DNA from: Nitrospirales bacterium
GTDB taxonomy: Bacteria > Nitrospirota > Nitrospiria > Nitrospirales > UBA8639
Assembly (NCBI GenBank): GCA_021604005.1
Contig: BQIV01000013.1
Coordinates: 45,658-109,657 of the forward strand
Reading direction: 5' to 3'
DNA length: 64,000 bases
This document shows positions 27,035 through 38,600 of this stretch, one piece after another; the stretch's first letter is position 1, and every line of letters starts with the position of its first letter. A program made the position numbers and the translations under genes. Below the pieces are notes generated by a model, which was not told the DNA's origin, ran no database searches, and saw nothing but the letters and a program-made list of their open reading frames with translations.

Positions 27035-28249
27035 TTAAAAACTTCGAATCAGCTTGATCTGGAAACGGTGGTCCTCTCGAAAACCTCCAAGAGCAGGATC
27101 TTGTTGAGCATTCACAAAAAGATTGACTGACCCTTCAACACCCCAGACTCGGTCGAGACGACGCTGCGCCCGCACATCGACAAGCGTGGACTCATGTTTC
27201 CAATCATGCGTAAAACGAATTTGAAATTCTGTACTCGCAAAATCATTTAGAGATACACGCGCACCGACAAACACATCTCTCTGAAAGGGAGTGAACGGTA
27301 CGCTGAAAGATGTGGAGCGGTCGTCGTAATACCCTTCGGCAAAAAGAGTCAAAGACTTCTTCGATCCAGCAATACTGGGAAACTCCCTCTCCACCCCAGC
27401 GGCAACAGCAAAAAAATGATCCTCAGGCCCAACTTGGTAGAACGATTCAAGCTTCCAGAGCGTATGTCCCTGCACCCACAGCACATCGACACTTGATTGA
27501 TTGATGATGTCATACTGAGGCCGTAAGCCTAACGGACGACCGACGGCATCAAGTACAACTTCAAAACTGGGAAAACGGACGTGCCCGTAAAAATGTGAAA
27601 GACCAACTTCGACATCGCCCAAGAAGGTGGTGATGCGTCCCGCGGCCGAAGGGTAGGCCCGACCATGCGAGAAGTTTTCGTCGCGCAAAGGCAGTTCTGT
27701 GAGACGGAACCGATCCTTACCTCTCGCAAGACGACGCGCGCGAGAATAGGGAAGCACCCAGAAAGAATATTGCACCTGGTCACTGAGATACGAAAAACTA
27801 ACCCCGGGCACCCCAAGATTGACATCACCTTGAAAATCTTCAAATGCATCTCGCGGATTGAGAATATCGACAATACTTTCGGCCTCTAACCGGCCCCAAC
27901 GCTCATTGAGCATCCCCGCTTTCAATTCTGACGACGCGCCTAAATACCCAATCCACCCTTCACGGATATCTCCCGTCAACTCTCGGTCGGCAAAGGGATG
28001 ATATTTCCCAAAGACGGATACTTTCGACGACATGGCATCGAAAAACTCGTCCTGCCATTGAAATTCGCCAGCCACGATGGGTTGCCATCTCTTGGTCGAT
28101 TGCTTGGGAAACTTTGGGCCATCAGGGAAGTATTCACCCCTGATCTCCAGGTTTCCCCGTATTTCGCCCTGTGCAATCGTTGGAACATACAAGAACACCA
28201 CCATGAAAAGGCAAGCGACCGTTCCAATGTTCCAAACTAATTTGACCAT
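27035..28249 (-). CDS. Outer-membrane beta-barrel protein, last gene of the polyketide operon
   Basis: Predicted outer-membrane protein of 404 residues. I start it at the ATG at 28249, which gives a normal signal peptide (MVKLVWNIGTVACLFMVVFL then VPTIAQG); longer readings add an unlikely polar lead. The mature part is rich in alternating polar/aromatic strands and ends in IKLIRSF, with the terminal Phe typical of barrel proteins recognised by the Bam machinery. It resembles the DUF1302-like barrels often found beside RND and LolA-like genes, but I cannot confirm the family. It overlaps the LolA-like gene by 13 bases, which implies coupled expression. Likely role: outer-membrane end of the lipid export route. 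Confidence 0.72.
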   Translation of the reverse strand: MVKLVWNIGTVACLFMVVFLYVPTIAQGEIRGNLEIRGEYFPDGPKFPKQSTKRWQPIVAGEFQWQDEFFDAMSSKVSVFGKYHPFADRELTGDIREGWIGYLGASSELKAGMLNERWGRLEAESIVDILNPRDAFEDFQGDVNLGVPGVSFSYLSDQVQYSFWVLPYSRARRLARGKDRFRLTELPLRDENFSHGRAYPSAAGRITTFLGDVEVGLSHFYGHVRFPSFEVVLDAVGRPLGLRPQYDIINQSSVDVLWVQGHTLWKLESFYQVGPEDHFFAVAAGVEREFPSIAGSKKSLTLFAEGYYDDRSTSFSVPFTPFQRDVFVGARVSLNDFASTEFQIRFTHDWKHESTLVDVRAQRRLDRVWGVEGSVNLFVNAQQDPALGGFREDHRFQIKLIRSF

Positions 28250-29025
28250 CGTCGAAGGACATTCGAATTGAATCGATGTTCTTGTACGCTCGTTCGAAAC
28301 TTGTACTCTGACCATTCAATCGTCGACTGAGCGCCTGTTTGTAAATTGGTCATGACGGTTTTCATCGGCCTCCAATACTGGCCAAGAAATTGTCGATAGT
28401 CGTAGAAGCGGAGTTCTTTGAGCGGCCGACCGGCGACATCATGATACAGCAAACGGCGCGGCTGATAGATTTTCTGATCCACCCATTCAAACATATGGCT
28501 GTATCCGGAATACGGATACGCCGGAATATTTTTGACTTTGAACGTGGCTATTCCATCAAGATCGTCATCCTGGAGATACTCGTATCGATATTTTTTGACT
28601 TCCCAAGTTCCGATATCTTCAAACGCAAACTCACTTCCCGCAAAACTTCCCGTCTTGTCTCGTGCGGCTAACCGTTTCGTCCGTCTAAGTGCCGGAAGGT
28701 ATAACCATTGGTCATCCGGCTCTAAGCCATGCGAATACGTGAGGGAAACCATGCCCGCCAGGTCGCGTGGTTCGACAAATCGTACGACTCGTTTATCGCC
28801 ATCATCTTCCACTTCAAGCGTATACATCGTAAATTCCCGCTCGGCAATCTCGCCATTCGGACTTTGTAATATCATCCGCCCTTTCGCTTCGTAATTCTCA
28901 AAACCTTTATCCCGGCGCTCTGTTTCCAAGGCTATATCCAAACCTTTCTGCTCTGCCGGTGTCAGCGCATAACCAGAGCCTGTCAGCATTCCCATTATGA
29001 GGAGAACGAGTACTGGATACTTCAT
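28237..29025 (-). CDS. LolA-like outer-membrane lipoprotein-sorting protein
   Basis: Periplasmic carrier of 262 residues with a signal peptide (MKYPVLVLLIMGMLTGSGYA). The mature part matches the LolA-like family that accompanies RND/MMPL exporters: RDLAGMVSLTYSHG, QWLYLPALRRTKRLAARDKTG, FAGSEFAFEDIGTWEVKKY and SGYSHMFEWVDQKIYQPRRL. These proteins have the half-barrel lipid-binding fold of LolA/LolB. It is 3 bases downstream of the RND gene and overlaps the barrel gene. I infer that it shuttles a lipid product from the inner-membrane pump to the outer membrane. Confidence 0.85.
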   Translation of the reverse strand: MKYPVLVLLIMGMLTGSGYALTPAEQKGLDIALETERRDKGFENYEAKGRMILQSPNGEIAEREFTMYTLEVEDDGDKRVVRFVEPRDLAGMVSLTYSHGLEPDDQWLYLPALRRTKRLAARDKTGSFAGSEFAFEDIGTWEVKKYRYEYLQDDDLDGIATFKVKNIPAYPYSGYSHMFEWVDQKIYQPRRLLYHDVAGRPLKELRFYDYRQFLGQYWRPMKTVMTNLQTGAQSTIEWSEYKFRTSVQEHRFNSNVLRRWSN

Positions 29026-29028
29026 GAT

Positions 29029-31320
29029 TTAACTCCTTGTCTTGATGAGTATTGAGGGCAAAAATAATAGATCAAACACCAATGCGACCCCGATCACGAT
29101 TGCGGTCATAAGTCCCATCCATGCATTAATCTGAAATCCGGAAAACGCCAAACACGCAAAGCCAACCACAAGAATGACGGTTGTCACGACAATGCCTTCA
29201 CCAGCATGTTTTAAGGCATATAACACGGCATGATTCGGATTGAGTCCTTCACGTTGACCTCGCCGTGTCGCCTCGACAAAATGAATCGTATCGTCAACCA
29301 CAATACCGAGCGTCACGGCCGCGATCGTCGCAACCGCCATCCCCACCTCTCCCACGAATAAGGCCCACCCGCCCAAGGCGGCTAACGGCGGAACCAGATT
29401 CGTCGCGACCGCCGCACCACCAAGGGAGAACGATCGAAAAATCACGAACAAAATGGCAGAAATGAGAAGCAACGCCGCAAACGTTCCAGTCAGCATTTGA
29501 TCGATATTTCGCTGGCCAATATGTGAAAACAACACCGTCGTTCCTGTCGCACGAGCCGAATCACGGAAGGCCGGCGCATTGGCGTCCACCCAGTTTCGTG
29601 CCCGTTCAGCCAACACGAGAACTTCTTGCGTGGACAGATCTTCTAAGCTGACAGTCATCCGGCTTTCAGCCTTGTCAATCGTGACCTGCTCATGAAGATC
29701 CAGCCCTCTCGGCAGCGACATCTCATAGAGCCAGAGATATTGCGCGGCACGGCTTGAATCCTCCGGAAGCACATAGGCCGCCTGGCTCCCCCCGTTCATT
29801 CCCCGATTAATCGTTCGCATCACGTCACTCAATGCCGTCACATGCGTGACACCTGACTGCTGACGCATCCACTCCACAAACGCATCCACTTGCTGCAGAT
29901 AGTCGGGTTGAAAAATGCCTTCCGGCCTTCCGGAATTCAATGAGTACTCCAAGGCGTAGAATCCGCCAAGATGTTGATTCATGTAGTCGGTATCTGTTCG
30001 AAACGCAAAGCTTTGATCAAAGTATTTGACATAGCGGTCGTCCAGCACATTGGTAAACGCAAAGACCGACATGCCAAGGCCCACAAAGAGCGACACTCCA
30101 ATGATCAACCCAGGCTGTCGCTCTAATACTCCATGAAGCCGCTCCCACCAGGCGTCTGGAACTAAGAGGCCATGCGCTGTTCCCTGCCAGGGCAACACCA
30201 CCAGCAATGCCGGCAAAACGGTTACAGCTAAGAGCCATGCGTACAGAACGCCAATGGCCGCAATCACGCCGAGATGTCCAAACGGCGGCGATTCGCTGAA
30301 GATCAACGAAAAAAACCCGATCGCTGTCGTGGCGCTCGTCAGCGTAATGGGTCGAAAGGTCGAACAGAGCCCCTCCCACACAATAGTCCGCCGGTCACCT
30401 GCGGGATTTTGTCGAGCACGACGGAAGACTGCAGCAGTCAAATGAATGCAATCAGCCGTGGCAAGCGTCAAAATCATAAATGGGGCAGACACTGAGGGTG
30501 GGGACAACGGAATGCTCAGGAATCCCGCCGTTCCCAACGCCGCACCAATGGCTCCTCCAATCACCAAAAACGCGGCTCCGACAACAACACTGCTTCGGAA
30601 AATCCATCCGATCAAGCCAAAAATCAAGCCAAACATCATCGGGGTCAGCACCATCCCATCCCGCGCACTCGCTTCACCAAACGCATTGTCGAGAGCCAAT
30701 GACCCCGAAATACGGATCGTCACCATGTCGTATTGCCGTCTCAATTCATTGGCCACGTTCCGGGCATGTTCCATCAACTCACCGGCCATATCACCAGCCA
30801 GCTCATCATTCAACCAAAATTGCACATTTACAAGGCCCACGGTCCCATCCGTACTCAGTAACCGGCCTAAGAGCAACGGCTCCTGTTGTGCGGCATCTTT
30901 GAGTAGGCGTGCGTGCGCGTCTGTGATGGTGTCGCCCGATCGTGCCAAATGATCGATGATCACCTCATCTCCTTCGGCTGAGACCCGCTGAAAGTTTGTC
31001 ACCGAATCGACGCGCTTAACGTATGGAAAATGCCAGGCTCGATCCGTCACGTCATTAAAGATCGCCAATTTTTCCGGTGTAAAGAGATCACCATCCTTGG
31101 CTGTGATCACAAAGACGATAGTATCTTCACGTCCATACTTTTCCTCAAAACGGTGCAAATCCTGCAGTTCTGGATTGTCATCCGAGAAAAAGATTCGGTC
31201 GTCACTCCGAAAGGTAAGTCCTCCCGAACCTACCGAGACTATCGTCACCAAGAGCGCCACGAACCCAATGGTCAACCATGGCCGATTCACAATGATTGCT
31301 GCACATGTCTTGAACTTCAT
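29029..31320 (-). CDS. RND superfamily exporter, MMPL type
   Basis: Inner-membrane proton-driven transporter of 763 residues. It has the two-fold RND plan: TM1 near residue 20, a periplasmic loop of about 200 residues (FRSDDRIFFSDDNPELQDL), TM2-6, a second loop, then TM7-12. The TM4-region charged block (ATADCIHLTAAVFRRARQ) and its repeat in the second half (LGIVVDDTIHFVEATRRGQ) carry the acidic residues expected for proton relay. It lacks the large porter domains of AcrB and belongs with MMPL/HpnN-type lipid transporters. It lies 6 bases after the oxoamine synthase and 3 before the LolA-like gene. The inferred cargo is the lipid made by the upstream polyketide synthase. Confidence 0.92.
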   Translation of the reverse strand: MKFKTCAAIIVNRPWLTIGFVALLVTIVSVGSGGLTFRSDDRIFFSDDNPELQDLHRFEEKYGREDTIVFVITAKDGDLFTPEKLAIFNDVTDRAWHFPYVKRVDSVTNFQRVSAEGDEVIIDHLARSGDTITDAHARLLKDAAQQEPLLLGRLLSTDGTVGLVNVQFWLNDELAGDMAGELMEHARNVANELRRQYDMVTIRISGSLALDNAFGEASARDGMVLTPMMFGLIFGLIGWIFRSSVVVGAAFLVIGGAIGAALGTAGFLSIPLSPPSVSAPFMILTLATADCIHLTAAVFRRARQNPAGDRRTIVWEGLCSTFRPITLTSATTAIGFFSLIFSESPPFGHLGVIAAIGVLYAWLLAVTVLPALLVVLPWQGTAHGLLVPDAWWERLHGVLERQPGLIIGVSLFVGLGMSVFAFTNVLDDRYVKYFDQSFAFRTDTDYMNQHLGGFYALEYSLNSGRPEGIFQPDYLQQVDAFVEWMRQQSGVTHVTALSDVMRTINRGMNGGSQAAYVLPEDSSRAAQYLWLYEMSLPRGLDLHEQVTIDKAESRMTVSLEDLSTQEVLVLAERARNWVDANAPAFRDSARATGTTVLFSHIGQRNIDQMLTGTFAALLLISAILFVIFRSFSLGGAAVATNLVPPLAALGGWALFVGEVGMAVATIAAVTLGIVVDDTIHFVEATRRGQREGLNPNHAVLYALKHAGEGIVVTTVILVVGFACLAFSGFQINAWMGLMTAIVIGVALVFDLLFLPSILIKTRS

Positions 31321-31326
31321 GATGCC

Positions 31327-32661
31327 CTACCTTTGATCCGGAACAGAAGACTCAGATCGATACCGATCCAGACACTCACGTAATTGATCAAGTGTGTGCA
31401 CAAACTGTGCTTCCGTATGCTGGACGGTCAAAAAGAAACGTAATCTCGCTTGTCCCTGTGGCACAATGGGATACATCACCGCATGAACGATAATGCCGAC
31501 CTTCAACAGCTCGGACATGAGATGAAGCGCAAGCCTCGTATCGCCGAGATGTATAGGAACGACTGCAGACTGCCCGGCTTGTCCCACATCAAACCCCCGT
31601 TCCCTTGCTAAAGCCACAAAGCGTGTCACATTGTGCTGTAACCGCGTAATGCGTTCTGGTTCCGTACGCATCATGGTCAATGCCGCGAGCGCCGCTGCGG
31701 CACTGGCGGGCGGGAGACCTGTGCTATACAACAAAAGACCTGGGGCAAAGTGACGGAGCACATCGATCATGTGCCGAGATCCGCCAAGAAATCCACCGCA
31801 ACTGGCAAAACTCTTACTCAAGGTTCCCATGATGAGATCAACCTCGGATGCGGGGACGCCCCAATGTTCACACACCCCTTTCCCCGTCTTGCCGACGACA
31901 CCCAACGAATGCGCTTCATCAACCATAAGCCATGCATGATGTTGACGTTTCAGCGTAAGCAAAGCCGGAAGGTCTACGAGATCCCCATCCATACTGTAGG
32001 CGCCTTCAACCAGGATCATGGCACGTCGATAGTTCAACCGGTGTTCTTTCAAGAGTCGATCCAACGCGCTGTAGTCATTGTGAGGAAACACGATCCGTCG
32101 AGCCTGAGACATGACGGCTCCCATCATTCCGCTATTGTGCATGAGATCGTCCATCAGAATGAGATCGTTGGCCCCAAGCAAATAGCTTACGGTCATCACA
32201 TTGACAGCATACCCACCGACAGACATCACACAATCGTCAAAGCCAAACGCTTCGGCATAGGCGTGTTCTACCTCTCGATGGAGTTCCGTCTGTCCTCCCA
32301 CCATCCGTGCAGCTCCCGCATGCGTTCCATATCGAGTAACAGCCGACTTGACCGCTTCGATGACGGTTGGATGATCTGAGAGCCCCAAGTAGTTATACCC
32401 GGAAAAGCTGATATAGTCGCGACCTTCCACCTGAACTCGATCAGAGATCACTCCTTGACGCGGCATGAAATACGGATTACACATCCCTTTCTGTGCATAA
32501 AATGCACGCATTTCAAGAATACGTTGATAGTCGTCCATCGACTCCACATCCATAGCTGTGGCGTCAAAGACGTGTTTCGTATGAGACGTCTTCGCAGCAG
32601 AACAGCCTAGAAATTCTTTTTTGAATGTCGCTAAGAGATTTTCAGGAGAAGCATTCATCAT
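31327..32661 (-). CDS. PLP-dependent alpha-oxoamine synthase (SPT/KBL/BioF family)
   Basis: Enzyme of 444 residues that joins an acyl thioester to an amino acid with loss of CO2, giving a long-chain alpha-amino ketone. Core motifs are complete: HAGAARMVGGQTELHREVE, His175 in DDLMHNSG, Asp248 and His251 in VDEAHSLG, and the PLP lysine K283 in GTLSKSFASCGGF. The first roughly 50 residues are an extension not found in BioF. No biotin genes are near, and the gene is 26 bases after a polyketide synthase without thioesterase. I therefore infer that it releases the chain from the PKS carrier domain, as Fum8 does for fumonisin. Amino-acid partner (Ser, Ala, Gly or other) is not predictable. Confidence 0.9.
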   Translation of the reverse strand: MMNASPENLLATFKKEFLGCSAAKTSHTKHVFDATAMDVESMDDYQRILEMRAFYAQKGMCNPYFMPRQGVISDRVQVEGRDYISFSGYNYLGLSDHPTVIEAVKSAVTRYGTHAGAARMVGGQTELHREVEHAYAEAFGFDDCVMSVGGYAVNVMTVSYLLGANDLILMDDLMHNSGMMGAVMSQARRIVFPHNDYSALDRLLKEHRLNYRRAMILVEGAYSMDGDLVDLPALLTLKRQHHAWLMVDEAHSLGVVGKTGKGVCEHWGVPASEVDLIMGTLSKSFASCGGFLGGSRHMIDVLRHFAPGLLLYSTGLPPASAAAALAALTMMRTEPERITRLQHNVTRFVALARERGFDVGQAGQSAVVPIHLGDTRLALHLMSELLKVGIIVHAVMYPIVPQGQARLRFFLTVQHTEAQFVHTLDQLRECLDRYRSESSVPDQR

Positions 32662-32687
32662 GTTTCATCACCAATTGCAAAAAATGT

Positions 32688-35600
32688 TTATGCCGCATCC
32701 AAGGCCACGTCAAGCTGCATTTGCTCCAGAGATTTGAGGGCTAATCGCGCAATCGAGCCTCCACCAACAAGATCAAGGACCGACACGGCAATGCCTAATG
32801 CATCATGAATCGTCCCTTGAATTTCTGTCGCCATCAGCGAATCCACACCAAGCGACTCAATGGGACATTTCGGGTCGACTTGCTCAGTGGACATTTTGAG
32901 TTTCGTGGCAAAAATTTCTTGAAACAACCCCGATAAAACCTCTTGGCGTTGCAACGGCTCCAAGATGGCCAATTTCCCACGAAGCCCAGCCTGAACAGCA
33001 TCATCATCCTTGTCTCGTGCCGCCTCTACAAGTGTACGAAATCTCGGAGAACGCCCTCCGTATGTTTCGTACCGTGCCCACCGGTTCCAATCGACAGAGC
33101 CGGTAATTCCAATTTGCGCCACACCCGTTGCAAGTGCACGTTCTAGACCGTGCAATCCAAGATCAAACGCAATGGGAGATAATCCAATGTGCCGCAAATG
33201 CTGACCAATCATGACATCGTGACTCAGCATGCCGACCGATTCGATAGCTCCCCAGTTGATACTCAGACCTGCCAGTCCATGAGCCCGGCGATAGGACGCC
33301 AGGCTGTCGAGAAACCCATTTGCTGCGGCGTAATTGGCTTGGTTGCTGTTCCCAACCAGTACAGAAATGGATGAAAACAAGACAAAATGATCTAATTCAC
33401 GACCAGCCGTGGCACGATGAAGATTCCACGCCCCGAAGGCTTTGGGCCGCATCACATGCGATAAATCCTGAGCACGCATGTCGACAATCGGTTTATCATC
33501 GATGATGCCTGCCGCATGAAAAATCCCCCGTAACGGTCGGTCACCTGTACTGAGCCGCGTCATAAGATTGTAAACGTGTCCAGCATCCGCAATGTCACAT
33601 GCACACGCCGAAACCTGTGTCCCAGTTTGTTGCAACTCTTCCATAAACGCCTGGTCAATTCGACTCTTACCGGCAGAACGCCCGACAAGCATAAGATGCC
33701 CTGCCCCATGCGCCGCAAGCCATTTCGCCACGTCTTTTCCAAGACCTCCAAATCCACCGGTAATGAGATACGTGGCATCTTCCCTCACATTCGGTATATC
33801 CACCCCCTCTGCCCTTACGGTGGCGTTACCACCATATCCGATGATGACCTGATCACGTTGAGCAACATATCGTGCATCCCGGGACACAAGATCAGGGACC
33901 TCGACAACATCGATCAGAGGCAGGTCATGCGAGACAGGTTGAAGTTCCTCTTGCATAACATCGTGCAACTTCCCTCGATGTCGTTGAATTTCCACTCGAG
34001 GATCAACACGAATCACTTGCCCGATATGCATCCCACACCGAAGCGGGTCAAAGCGCCCCTTCGATTCAATTCCGACATCAATCACACACCCGCCTATTGA
34101 TACGCCCTCATACCCAAAGGTCGACTCCCACTCCTTGAGAGGAGCAACCAGAAAATGAAACTCGCGTCCCGCCCGTGCATGTTGGAATGCCGCCATCGTC
34201 CATTGAGCCGGGTGCGCCGGAAATGTCTCAACAGCAACTCCTCGCACCTGAAGTTGTTCTGCCAGAGCACGGCCTAAAGCATTGGCACACACTAACGCCC
34301 GCGCACCAGCGTGGATTTCCACGGACTCAAGGACCCGTCTAGCTAATGACCGCCAGGCACGACTCACGGCAACGACAGGAGCAATGGATTCTTCAACGTG
34401 AACGAGCATGCTCTCTTCGACTGCCACAGAAATGTGACTCCCGAGATGCACAGGAACAAAACCACACACACGATCGCCAATCGCAAACTCCTGACATTCG
34501 GCGCTAACTCGCGAAACCCGCCCGCAGACCGTCATCAGTCGACGTTGTTCGTCAGAACCTTCCAGTTCTTCTCTGAGCGCGACGCCACTCAAGGATGTGG
34601 CTTCTACCGCGCATTCCACTTCTCCGGAATGAAGGCGCCCCTGCAGCGTACAGAGCGCTTTGACAGTTTCCGTCGACGCATCATTCGTCAACGTGAAACG
34701 CTCGCCATGACCAAGCGTGAATTCTTTTTCCACAGTCTGAGAAAACACACCACTCAGGCCAAGCTCCGAAACGAAACGGGCATGCCGGCGAACGGCCACC
34801 TCATCCCTCTCATCATCAGCCATCAATTCTTGCATGAGCGTGACAGTGGTTTCGTGATCAATGACACGCGGCAAGTCGATAAGTGTTGGCCTGAATTGTC
34901 CGAGCTCATTCAACGCGACACGCGTCACCCCAACGAGTGCGCCTTGCGCCGGAATCGTAGGATGATCTTCGTTCGTGACACAAAACGCCCCTCGTGTCAC
35001 GACGTAGACACGAGGCGTATCCTCTCGTGTCGCTAAGGCCTGGAGAGTCCGGAGCAATCCTGCCGCCGCCACTTCGCCGGTCACATCACATTCATCGTCA
35101 AACCCCGAACGTGCCATAAAGACAATGGCATCACACGCCGTCTGTGATACAAGCATCGAGCACATATCTGAGTTCCAGTCCCCAATCACCACACGCCGTT
35201 GTCCATTCTGTTCAATCAAAGGACGAAACGTTGTTTCGAACGCACCGTTATCATCGGTTAGCACGACCCATGTACGAAATGCATAATTGGGTTGAGGCAA
35301 TGGCGCCGGGGTCCAATGATAAACGTGATCACCGGCAGGATATTCGCGTTCTTGCCGTTTTGGCTGAAGCGCGGTGCACACTAGGCCATCGATACGTGCG
35401 AGTACGAGTCCCGTTTCATTCATGATCGTCAGATCGCATTCCACCATACGCGATCTACGCTGTCGCAGAACTCCCCGGCACCAGAACCTGTCCGGCAAAG
35501 ATTGAAAAATGCGCAGATCTCGAATCCCCGTTGGGAGAAATGCGCCATCCCGGGAATCCAAGAGACTCAATACGGTTTGAAAACAACCATCGAGTAAACA

Positions 35601-38600
35601 GGGATGGGCAATATAATCGGTGTGTGTCCGTTCTAATTGTGCCGGGAGCTGGAGAAACGCTAAAACTTCACGACGATCAGGACTCATGCGTACATGACGA
35701 ATAGGTTGAAACAACGGTCCGTACTGTAGCGAAAACTGCTCAAACTCTCCGTACACTTGCGAGGCTTCACGCAATTCTCCCAATGTACGCGATTCGATAC
35801 CTTCATGTTCCTCTTGATTGCCGATTAATGGATAGATCCGACAACGCGCATGATGGGCCCCCAACGTTGGATCCATGTCATGCACACTATGCACTGCCAC
35901 ATTCCTGCGATCAGAATCCATTCTCGTTTCCAAGTACAGCGGTTTCTCGACACCGAGCACCAATGCTTTTTCGATTGCAATATCGGTTAAACGGTAACTT
36001 CCCTTCGTATCCGTATCGACAACCGATGCCGCCTGCAGCATGGCTTCTAGATAGCCGGCTGCCGGCATGATGGCGATACCATCCACGATATGATCGGTCA
36101 AATAATTAAGCCGATAGTCGGCGAGATCCATACGCCAGACAGGCATGCCCTGTTCTTGTATGCCAAGGAGAGGACGGACAATATCATGCAGGCGATCACA
36201 TCGCTGGCGTTCAGATTCACGCCACAACGGTTGCCGTTGCCATGGATAGTTTGGCAATGAGACAAATTGGCCCGCTGGATGTCGTGTCTCCCATTGCAGA
36301 TTTCCACCCTGCGCATAGACATCGGCAATGCAATGACAATACGACCTCTGTTCAGATTTTTTCCGATTGAACGACTCCACCACACGTGCATCGACATTCT
36401 GTTCAGCAAACACTTCTTTTAATGACGTTCGCAGGACCGGATGAGGGCCCACTTCAACAAAGACCGTATAGTCATCATTCAATAATGCACGAACGGCTTC
36501 TGCAAAGAACACTGGCTCTCGCACATTCCGACACCAGTATTCGGCATCATAGAACGTATCATGAGCTATGCGTCCTGTCACAGTTGAATAGAGTGGAATC
36601 TGAGGAACGATTGGCTGAAGTGACGAAAGCGCTTCCCGCAATTGAGGCTTTAACGGTTCCATCATTGGGCTATGATAGGGAACTTCAACGCGTAGTGGAC
36701 GGGCAAATATGTCTCTCTGTTCCAGTTCGGACTGAATCCGGTCGAGATACCTCTGATCTCCCGCCAAGGTTATGCCCGTCGGGCTGTTCACCGCAGCGAT
36801 ACTGACAGTCCCCTGACTCTCAGCAACATATGGATAGACATCGTCATAGCGAAGGCCAACGGCTAACATCCCGCCGCTCCCGGCCGCCTGCGCTTGGATG
36901 CGGCTACGATGACATGCCACCAGTAGCGCATCGCGTAGACTCAACATTCCAGAGGCCCAAGCAGAGGAAATTTCTCCAACAGAATGGCCAACAACTGCAG
37001 GAGGAACAACTCCATCCGCACGCAAGGCTTCTGTTAACGCATACTGAAGAACAAAGTTGGCCGGTTGGGCTATGTGCGTGTCCGTTATGCGTGAGGTCTC
37101 TTCGTCTTTTGACATTTCACATAAGATTGAGAATCCGGCAATCGCTCGAAATTCCTCATCCGCTTCATCAACAGCCCTTCGAAACATCGGATGATGTCGA
37201 TACAGTTCTTGCCCCATGCCCCACCACTGCGGCCCCATTCCGGTATACACAAACACCGGCTGCCGATTACCTGTAAAGGGCTGCGTACCCCGGGTCCCAT
37301 TTTGTATGACGCCTTCTTGCGCAAAAGCATCAAGACTCTTCGCTAACTCCTCTCGCGTATCCCCCCAAATAGCCAACCGGTGAGACAGGTGAGTCCGTCG
37401 CCTCGTAAGCGAGTACAAGATATCCTCTAATGCCGTTGTATCATCGCGTACAAGAGTGGCGTACCGAGAGGCCAACTCGCGTAAAGCCCCTTCATCGCGG
37501 GCAGAGACTGGTAAAAGCTGGAAGCCATTCAAGGATTCCGGCGATGGTGATAGCTGAGGATTCACATGACGATCTAAACTTAAAAGAACATGCGCATTCG
37601 TTCCACCATACCCGAATGAATTGATGGCCACTCTCCTTGTCTCACCATGCGTGGCCAAGGGCGTCATGCTATCGGCTAAGGCAAGCCCGTTCTCTCCAAA
37701 TGGAATGTCCGGATTGGGACGCTCCAGTGTGGCCAAGGGCGGCACTTCATTGTGATTGAGCACAAGACACGCTTTGATTACTCCGGCCACACCAGCTGCG
37801 GCCTCCAAATGGCCAATATTGCTTTTGACCGAACCAAGACGACAGAGTTGTTCACGCAATCCGCCATAGACATTGGCAATAGCCTGCGCTTCAATCGGAT
37901 CGCCAACCGGCGTCCCCGTCCCATGCGCTTCAACATACTGCACATGAGTCGGATGAATTCCAGCTTCAGTGACCATCTGCCGCATGAGCGTCTCTTGAGA
38001 TTCTGGATTTGGCACCGTAATGCCATTGGTTCGTCCATCCTGATTGACGCCAGCGGCATCTACGACTGCGATAATCGGATCGCCGTCTCTGATAGCATAT
38101 TCTAAAAGCTTGAGCACGACGACACCTGCACCCTCGCCCCGTCCGTATCCGTCCGCGCGATGGTCAAAACTTTTTGACCGGCCATCTCGCGCGAGAAACT
38201 GCCCCTTGGACATCGCAATGGGATATTCGGGCCTGAGCATCATATTGACACCGCCAACTAGCGCCATATGACATCGCCCAGCCCGCATATCACTCACGGC
38301 ATAGGACAAGGCGACCAAAGAAGAGGAACATGCCGTATCCATGGATACACTCGGCCCCCGAAAGTCATAGGCATATGACAAACGATTCGAGAGTATGGTT
38401 AACGTCGCACCAGCCGCACTGTGAGCTCCAATCGTACTTCTGGCACCGCTCCCAAACTGATTGAGCATGTGATCCAAGGTAAACCCCCCAACATAGACAC
38501 CAACATTCGTTCCCATAAGAGAAGAGACATCAAGCCCGGCGTTCTCCATCGCTTCCCACGACACTTCAAGCAAAAGCCGTTGTTGCGGGTCGAAATACTC

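Noticed and set aside
29029..31320. Hopanoid transporter HpnN as a specific name for the RND protein
   Set aside because: Same broad MMPL/RND type, but it is embedded in the PKS operon and 27 kb from shc, so the specific name is not supported.
31327..32661. BioF or Kbl (2-amino-3-ketobutyrate CoA ligase) as the identity of the oxoamine synthase
   Set aside because: No biotin or threonine-degradation genes are near and the enzyme directly follows a PKS without a release domain.
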